Shown here piece by piece: positions 57,177 through 64,000 of a stretch of 64,000 bases of DNA. Source of the DNA: Fennellomyces sp. T-0311 (lineage: Eukaryota; Mucoromycota; Mucoromycetes; Mucorales; Lichtheimiaceae); assembly GCA_025266875.1 (NCBI GenBank), contig JALLLT010000048.1:124001-188000 (forward strand), read 5' to 3'. Numbering within the stretch: position 1 is the first letter of the stretch; every line of letters starts with the position of its first letter. The notes beneath the pieces are model-generated. The model was not told the origin of the DNA. It saw nothing but the letters and a program-made list of their open reading frames with translations, and did no database searches. The translations under genes and the position numbers were made by a program.

Positions 57177-58078
57177 AGTGGTCAACCAACTAATATGTAA
57201 ACAACTTTACTTCTCAATATATTCACGCCGTGTTCACTTGTGGCCTGGTCTCCGCCGAAAGCTTACTACAATTGCTTAGAGCAGCTTTGATATCCTAGAG
57301 TATCTGATAGTTGCTGGTTTTCATATATCGGCAAGTTGCAGTATCAAACAGTACCCATAGGCGCAGCCAGTATATGTTTCAAGTGTAAATACAGATTCAA
57401 ATCCGTTGCAGCAAATGTGTACGCACCAATCTAAACGCTTTAGGGACACTTTTCTCCCTTTTGCTGTTAAAGCCAAATTTGGTTCAGCATTGCGCAAGTA
57501 CCCTCCAAAAAAAGGTACAAAATACGTTATTAATGACACAAGAGACAGTACTTATGACTAGTGAAACTTCCATCAAAAAATATGATGGGCTCTGAAGATG
57601 TATCCAGGTTATATATACATACGCCTATATGATTCAGAGAATGGCTCTCTAGCGCTCTTCCGTGTTGAAATATCTATATTGCAGAAATTAACGAAATGGA
57701 ATCCACTAGAATATATATATCCTCCGTTGCAGTATGTCACGCGTCTTTGGGATAAAATAAGCTCTTGGTAAAATATTTTACTCTCTGTACCTAAATGCTC
57801 AATCACAATTCAGATTATATGAAAACAGGACGTGATTTCAGTTCTCTGGAAATACGGAAGGGGAGAGTAATACGGTAACTTCTACATAGCATCATCGATG
57901 GTTCGAGTATCATAAGCCTTGGTGACTACTTCCATTACGATATTGAGTTCAAGAAATAAGTTTTCTTTAGCACGTACACAGACTTATTTTGCGTATCTTT
58001 GTGGTGAAAGAAGAATTGTCGGAACCAACCCAGATGATAATTCGCGCTTGTTCTTTAGTTTCCTGGTGAACGAAAAAA
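57177..58078. other. Intergenic region before the MPS1 kinase gene
   Basis: No supported gene. Small minus ORFs at 57321-57539 and 57609-57806 show no domain. Confidence 0.5.
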
Positions 58079-60295
58079 ATGGCCTCCAATCGTACATCTC
58101 CCAAGACGAAATCAACACCCCACCGCGCGATTCTCACTGAATCCAACTTGAGCCATCACAACAGACGGTTAAATCCTCATTCAACCACGTCTTTCACAGC
58201 CCTGAACGATAATTCGTCAGAGTCCAGCAGTGACCGATCTGTCACACCTCCACCTGAATTCACATATACTCGGCGAACGGTCACCAGTGTAAGTATTCAT
58301 TAAACTTGGAAAAAGTCAAAGAAACAATGAATTCATTCATTCGTTTTTGTTTTCGATTAGACCGCTCCCCGGCGAAGTGTAAGCTGCAGTGTTTTACTAT
58401 TTTTTTTAGACTAGACTTGTCGTCTAAACACATGCAATGAATAGATTTCACCCGCGAGAACCACCTCTATACCTTCATTACCGGCAACGCCGACTCAGCA
58501 ACGACGACGAGTGCTAAAGAGACCAGCTTGGATGCTGGAAGGTACGCCTGTTCGACCTCAGCGCCCAGGTAGCGTCAGTTCTGGCTCTTTTAGTCACAAC
58601 CGCGAGCCCACACCATCTTTACGCAACACATTAACGGCTATCGAAGAGTCCAGTCCGCGGACGGTATGTGGGAAATGTTGCATTGCATAGGAACTATGTA
58701 TTGATTGTTTCCATGGTTTGATTATTTCAGCCCCAAGAAGTGCCTGATCGCAAGGAGGAGCAGGAGCAGAATTTGAATCAGGCAAAAGAAGATCATTTTA
58801 CACCAACTCCTGTAAGGATTTTATAAAGAGCGAATGGGTTATTCAAAATGATTGACATACATTTCTTTAAAGGAGGCGCCTCGATATATGCACCACGATG
58901 AAGGAGAACTGAGTTCCTCACTTGTAAGTAGCTGTCACGATAATAATACTAGACAGTGTATTAATGGAATGCCATGGATATAGGGAAGTCCGGTGGTATA
59001 TTCTCCAGTAAGTACGTGGAGCGGTGATTTGAGGCAATCAAATTGACATATCCTACAGATAAAGCGACCCATTACCAAAGATGTCGGTCCAAAGAAAGTA
59101 CGACGCGCCGAGAACAGCTCACATACTGACGAAGAACAAGCAAAGCCGCATCTGCCATGGACCATCCTAAAGGTATAAAGAAGAATAACTGTGTTAATAC
59201 ACGAATGACTTATGGATTTGGAAGGTGAATGCTCGAGAATACTATCAAATAAGCAAGATCCAGGCGGGAGGATCAGGTGTAGTATATAAGGTTCTGTCGA
59301 CGGATACATTGGAAACATTTGCGTTAAAGGAAGTCAAGCTTGGCCCCATGACCGAGTCTAGCTTCCAAGCATGCATGAACGAAGTCGAGCTCCTTGAAGA
59401 ATTACAAGGCAACGACTGTGTAGTACGACTGCTGGATTACGAAATGGATGAAGTTGAGTTCAAGCTTAAATTGGTAGGTTATCAAACATATGACTACCAT
59501 ATTTTGTTACTTATGTTATTAGCTGTTTGAATATGGAGAAATCGACGTGGATAAATATATGCAAACCGACCAACTTGACATTCATGATACCCGCCACTTC
59601 TGGAGAAAGGTAAGCACTATTCATATGTACAGGAAAAGACATACTGAGTTTTTTTTATTTGTTGTTAGATGGTTGAAGCTGTCCGTCTACTACACGAACG
59701 ACGAATTGTGCATTCAGATTTGAAACCAGCCAATTTCATGCTCGTACGGGGCCGAGTGAAGATTATTGATTTCGGTATCGCAAAAACAATCAGTCAAGGC
59801 ACACAGAACATTCATCGTGACTCCATCGTAAGTAAACTTTCTTTTTACAATTAATGAAAACTGATATATTATTTAAGAGCGGTACCGCAAACTATTTATC
59901 ACCTGAAGCGGTTCGCGATGTGGGTTTAGTAGATGAAGATCATCCTGACCAGAACACTGCCTACCCGCTATACAAAGTATGCTATTTTTTTTTTGTTAAC
60001 ATCTGTCAATGTACTTACCCCCTGCTGGTAGGTCGGAATGCCCGCCGATATCTGGGCATTGGGTATTATATTATATCGCATGACATACGGAACCACGCCG
60101 TTCTCGCGCTTTAAGGATATAGAAATCAAGGCAGCTGCTATTGTACGCAAGAAGATTGAATATCCGCCACTGACAAAGGGTAACGAACGAGCTACGGCTG
60201 AGTTGCTAAGTGCCATGAAGTGGTGCTTAGAAAAGGATGCATCGAAAAGACCGACGGCCGAGCAACTGCTCAAGCATAGCTTCTTATCACTTTAA
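58079..60295 (+). CDS. MPS1: MPS1/TTK-type dual-specificity protein kinase
   Basis: Mps1 controls the spindle assembly checkpoint and, in yeast, spindle-pole duplication. Many small exons encode a disordered Ser/Thr/Pro-rich N-terminus ([38 protein letters not shown]). The C-terminal kinase domain starts near 59225: [20 protein letters not shown] (Gly loop), FALKEVKLG (catalytic Lys), [20 protein letters not shown] and [13 protein letters not shown]. Then [14 protein letters not shown] (HSD form of the HRD motif, typical of MPS1), [12 protein letters not shown] (DFG), [14 protein letters not shown] and [20 protein letters not shown]. The end is [28 protein letters not shown] and the inserted segment before the PEA.. 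to DIW region identify MPS1. Start at 58079, stop 60293-60295. The N-terminal exon joins are approximate. Confidence 0.93.
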
Positions 60296-60771
60296 GCATG
60301 CACTCGTAAAAAATTGATTATTCCCTTTTTTTATTGAATTCAATGAATTTATTGAAACAGATAAGCTGATTCAATAGATTCAATGGATTCAATTTTATGT
60401 GTGGTCTTGATCATAGCCTTGAACAACCCCCTTGCACACGCCATCCTTACCCTCGGAATCTCCCACTCTCTCGATAATACCGATCTCCTCTGCACATAGT
60501 CCACCAATTATACCAACAACACACATACTACTTTGCATATAAACAACTGTACCATAGCGTCTTCAAGTCATAACGTATCTATGCGTACCAACAACAACAA
60601 AAATGAAAGAGAGGTGGGGCATGGGTTGGGCAAAAACCGTCGATCATCAAATGAGACGCACCCAATAAATATGAAGACATCGGTCTGACTGTAGGGGTCC
60701 GTTGCGACTCATTAAAAAGGTCATGATTCGTTCATTTCTTACGCATCCTACCTCTCTCTGACATTCGCACT
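60296..60771. other. Intergenic region with a possible stress element
   Basis: 3' flank of MPS1 and promoter of the next small gene. One AGGGG (stress-response element core) lies at about 60693-60698 (TAGGGGTCCG), about 75 bases upstream of the ATG at 60772. No other gene seen. Confidence 0.4.
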
Positions 60772-61038
60772 ATGGATAATCAAAACAACAGCAACATCAA
60801 GGTTGATCAAAACAACACCGACAACCAACAGGACACCAATGTTAACACCATGAGCAACCAGCAGCAAGACACTCAAATGAATCAGGACAACTACACGAAC
60901 AACAACGCCATGAACAGCAGCCAGCAGAACACACAGTCCAACGAGTCTGCGAACAATGTCGACAAATTTGTCAAGAACTTCAAGCAAAAGACCGAAGAAG
61001 CTTGGAAGGATATTGTCAATGCATTCGGTGGAAAATAA
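60772..61038 (+). CDS. Small Asn/Gln-rich protein with a C-terminal amphipathic helix (88 aa)
   Basis: An uninterrupted frame from ATG 60772 to the stop at 61036-61038. The first 62 residues are almost only Asn, Gln, Asp, Thr, Ser and Met (MDNQNNSNIKVDQNN, TMSNQQQDTQMNQDN), a prion-like, disordered composition. The last 26 residues are different: VDKFVKNFKQKTEEAWKDIV followed by NAFGGK, an amphipathic helix with alternating Lys/Glu and aromatic residues. This resembles small hydrophilic stress proteins. Family not recognised. The stop lies only 35 bp from the stop of the convergent CCR4 gene. It could be a stress-induced hydrophilin-like protein; this is inferred from composition and the nearby AGGGG. 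Confidence 0.6.
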   Translation: MDNQNNSNIKVDQNNTDNQQDTNVNTMSNQQQDTQMNQDNYTNNNAMNSSQQNTQSNESANNVDKFVKNFKQKTEEAWKDIVNAFGGK

Positions 61039-61073
61039 ATCATTAGAACTTAAATGTGTTTTTTTACTACTGC

Positions 61074-63151
61074 TTATTGTTTATTATTATGATCTGAATG
61101 TTGGATGCTATTGGTATGCGAATGCGGATGGGAATGAGAACGAGTATTACTGCGAGCCTTTTTGAATCGCAATTGGGCTGCTATGGCGATATGGCTACAT
61201 TGATTTGGTTAATCTTTTTGTTGCAGATGAAAGAATGCCACTTACTCTGAGGGGAAGTGAGGGTTGGGGAAGCCTACGACCTTGTCCAAATAGTCTTGAT
61301 CAATGGGACCGAGCACGGAGGCGGTATCTAGCGTATCAGCCGTGTACCAGATATAATCCAACACGCCTCTAAACCGCGGGGTATAGTTTGTGAAAGGCAA
61401 TTCACCGATGGTGGCGTAGGCACTTTTGAGGGAAGCCAGGTTATGCGACAAGCCTTTGGTGGTATAGTGGCCATACACATGTTGACCAAAGTCGCTGTGG
61501 CCTTGCTTGATCGATCCCTTGGTAAGAAACTCGTACACACCAGAATCGGGGGTTGAGTTGAAGTCGCCACAAATCACCGTGGGGATATTTGCAGCCGCTT
61601 GTTTGGATGTGAACTCCTCAATTTCCTCGAGCAAAAGCCCCACTTGCACCAGTTTCACATCCGTAAATGCAGGGTTTGAGTGGATGTGGGAGTTGGCGAC
61701 GATAGCACGCGAGCCTGTCTTGATGTCTTGCAGTAGGATCATCACCGCCACATTGTCTTTGGTCATTACTCGGTTGAACGTGTCCTCACTTTCTTTGAAA
61801 TCCGCCCGCTGCAGCGCGTTTTGACTATATTCCAACAAGTGATGCGCCACCAACTTGAATCTTATTGATCTCCGTTAGCCCTTGATCCATGCCAAAAAGT
61901 GCGTGCACTTTACCTAGCCGCCTTGTAAAAGATTGCACATCCATCCACAGTACGGCGTTCTTCGTCTGGCACGATCTTCACACGCGATTTTGGGAAAAAT
62001 ATGCCTTCGTAACCTCCTGCTTCTTCGAACCGATCACGGAAAAAGTCTTCAAATTGAGACATTTCGACTTCCTACGCCAACCGAATCAGCCATTTTCTCA
62101 CTGATTGACAGGTAGCTTTGGTTACTTGGAGACAAACAACATCCGTATTCCAGCGCAAGATCTCAGTCATCAAAAGCTCCTTGCGATAATCCCAACCGAG
62201 TGCCCACGATGGCGTGTATCCATACGCTTGTGTATTTGCAAACTTTTGACACAACACGTTGTAGCACAATACCGAAAGAGTCTCCACTGGCTCCTTTCCG
62301 TCATCGTCGTCGGTATCCAAGACACGAATCATTTCGCGTTGCGGGGGTGGCATGCCAACTGAAGATCATTTGTCCTTCAGCAATTGATTTTTCACAAAAA
62401 AAAAGTTAGATCTACCTTCAGCATTTTCACGCAGGTTGGCAATGACAGCGGGAGCACCTTCCTCTAACAGCAATTGAGTGGTCTCCGAGTCGATCGGATT
62501 GCCGTCCAAACCAAGCGTTTCCAATTGATACAACGTGCCCAGGTCGGTCGGCAGGGTGGTCAGCTGATTATCGAACAACAACAGCTCTTTCAACTGCACG
62601 AGCAAGCCCAGTTCAGGCGGTATGTTGGAGAGTTGGTTCGCGGAAGCATCGAGGATGGTCAAGTTGACCAACTTTGAGAGACTCGAAGGCAAAACGGTCA
62701 AGTTGTTGTGGTTGATGTATAGGACGGTGAGAAACAGGTAGTGTTGAGTCAACACTTTAGATAGGTTATGCAGACCCATGCCACCCATGTCTAATGTTGA
62801 CCAAGGATACGTGTGTTCTTCGTCTTCTGCACCTTTTTGCGGTATCGGGCGGATCGACGCTGGATTGGTCATTGTAATGGGATTGGCAGGCGTCGCCGTG
62901 CGGGCCAATAAGGCTGCGGTCCGAGCGTGATGATGGGGAGACGCGGCTTGGCGGGATCGCTGAGCATAACTGAATTGGCGGTCGTAATGTGTTCCTGAGG
63001 ATTCAATCGTAGTGGAAAAGTGAGATGGCGTGGATGGGCTGGACTGATGCAAGCTGGGTAATGAGGTTGGCTTGGAAGGCACCATAGTGGAGCCCAGCGA
63101 AAGCGGGTACCGTACGAACGAATTGACACTACTTGTGCTGTAAGGATACAT
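61074..63151 (-). CDS. CCR4: CCR4 deadenylase (Ccr4-Not catalytic subunit)
   Basis: Ccr4 shortens mRNA poly(A) tails. The N-terminus (MYPYSTSSVNSFVRYPLSLG, then Ser/Pro-rich) is followed by leucine-rich repeats that bind Caf1/Pop2: LTVLYINHNNLTVLPSSLSK, LTILDASANQLSNIPPELGL and LKELLLFDNQLTTLPTDLGT. The endonuclease/exonuclease/phosphatase domain then shows LSVLCYNVLCQKFA, WDYRKELLMTEILRW, DVVCLQ, SHIHSNPAFTDVK, VICGDFNSTPDSGVYEF and FRGVLDYIWY. The catalytic His lies in a separate last exon: FPS-D-HIAIAAQLRFKK forms only after splicing the intron that starts at about 61246 (GTAAGTGG) and ends at about 61193 (AATGTAG). That exon adds a His/Asn-rich tail and stops at 61074-61076. The unspliced reading would stop at FPSE. 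All catalytic motifs are present. Confidence 0.93.
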
Positions 63152-63400
63152 GACTGCTTCAAGGTTATCGGTGCATTCAGTTTTTTCCAGAGAGAGAGTT
63201 TAATACTGGTTAAAAGCAGGACACACCCAGCAGCGGGAAAGAAAGTCACCACGCTTTACTCTCATGACACGGTATGGAAAGCAAGAAGAAATGCAATGGA
63301 TGATTTTGTATAAACGAAGCCAGCAAAATGTACAATGTGTGGGGATATATGCCAACGAAATGTGGGGGAAATATTGCCAAGTAACGAATTATGGAGCTAT

Positions 63401-64000
63401 CTATCCTCCTTGGTGAGCTAGGCGCGGCGCTGCAAACATCGCTGCCACGTCCGCCGCCGACATACTGTCCTGCGCCGTGGATGGATGACTGAGGGCGTGT
63501 GGAGGGTGCGTGAGATCCGGTCGATAATGCTCGGGTATGAAAGTCGTCCGTCCTGGCTGCTGGTGCGTGTCGTGATCCGTGTCCACCAGAGAGTTGTCAG
63601 GCGACAATTGTGGAGTCGTACATGCCGGTGAAGACGATGATGGCGGCGATGGCGTCATCCCGTTCGAACTACTTGCAGCCGCAGCCGCAGCAGCGGCGGC
63701 GGCGGCTGCGCGGTACTTTTGTCGGGTACCTCGGCCCATGGGATGATCGTGTTGAGAGGCATAGATCTGCATTTCACGAGCGTAACGTGCCTTGTCAGCC
63801 TGGGCCTTGGTATGCCACGGCATTCTCTCAGCATCAGTCATGGTATTCCAACGTTCGGCACACAGCTTGCTGATTTGACCAACAGTGGAGCCTGGGTATG
63901 TCTGCATGGTCTCTGGGCGCACCTCCGTCAAATACCACATGTACGCCGACAAGGGGTGCTTAGGGGCAGCAGGATTTTTGTCACGACGATGGCGCTTTCG
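63401..64000 (-). CDS. HMG-box protein (5' end outside window)
   Basis: The minus strand enters the window in frame with RKRHRRDKNPAAPKHPLSAY, a basic stretch leading into an HMG box: MWYLTEVRPETMQTYPGSTV, KLCAERWNTMTDAERMPWHT and KAQADKARYAREMQIY. This is the Nhp6/HMGB/TOX-like non-specific DNA-bending type (P-LSAY-x-x-Y/W..E.R start). After the box come MGRGTRQKYR, an Ala run of 12, Ser/Pro-rich sequence and a disordered tail ending at the stop 63401-63403. The box is in the N-terminal half of the visible protein. It could be a transcription or chromatin factor; the missing N-terminus prevents a closer call. Confidence 0.85.
   Translation of the reverse strand, partial: RKRHRRDKNPAAPKHPLSAYMWYLTEVRPETMQTYPGSTVGQISKLCAERWNTMTDAERMPWHTKAQADKARYAREMQIYASQHDHPMGRGTRQKYRAAAAAAAAAAAASSSNGMTPSPPSSSSPACTTPQLSPDNSLVDTDHDTHQQPGRTTFIPEHYRPDLTHPPHALSHPSTAQDSMSAADVAAMFAAPRLAHQGG

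Overview
This window looks like nuclear DNA of a filamentous fungus, most probably a member of the Mucoromycota (Mucorales-like). The evidence is dense genes broken by many short introns (mostly about 45-80 bp, GT..AG), typical fungal housekeeping genes, an RNAi-type RNA-dependent RNA polymerase, and an expanded TPR/F-box/LRR family. The taxonomic call is an inference from gene content and style; no rRNA or other marker is present.

Layout. 0-7.7 kb: the 3' end of a GH20-type hexosaminidase gene, a 40-residue zinc-knuckle microprotein, then PGS1 (mitochondrial phosphatidylglycerophosphate synthase) and NOC3 (ribosome biogenesis) on the minus strand. 8.4-11.6 kb: a graveyard of decayed genes: a TnpB/Fanzor-like C-terminus, a broken gene of an unrecognised family, and the N-terminus of a Crypton-like tyrosine recombinase with two stop codons. 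A 37-bp near-perfect palindrome follows at 12.8 kb. 13.2-35.9 kb: a gene-rich block with NADH-glutamate synthase GLT1, a heat-shock-type transcription factor, an M28 vacuolar membrane protease, a flavin-reductase fusion protein head-to-head with a replication factor C subunit, an RdRP, and an LRR protein with a PP1-docking motif. 36-37.9 kb: tRNA isopentenyltransferase (MOD5 type) and an intron-containing tRNA.

38-43.4 kb is a repeat island: a 1.4-kb non-autonomous hAT-like element with an 8-bp target duplication, an inverted fragment of the same family, and four solo LTRs from two LTR families, three of them with intact 5-bp target duplications. A candidate 54-residue two-exon gene lies inside the island. 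44.2-48.7 kb holds a tandem pair of TPR/F-box/LRR genes, one intact and one broken. 49.4-55.1 kb holds an MCT-like MFS transporter and a second copy of the PP1-docking LRR protein. 56.9-64 kb holds a small orphan ORF, an MPS1-type spindle-checkpoint kinase, an Asn/Gln-rich small protein, the CCR4 deadenylase, and an HMG-box protein cut by the window end.

The genes do not form one pathway, as is normal for a fungal chromosome arm. The most notable points are the two microgenes, the precisely bounded mobile-element remnants, the paralog pairs in different states of decay, and several short exons that decide a protein's ends (the NOC3 N-terminus and the CCR4 catalytic His). I did not find a convincing new multi-gene system.
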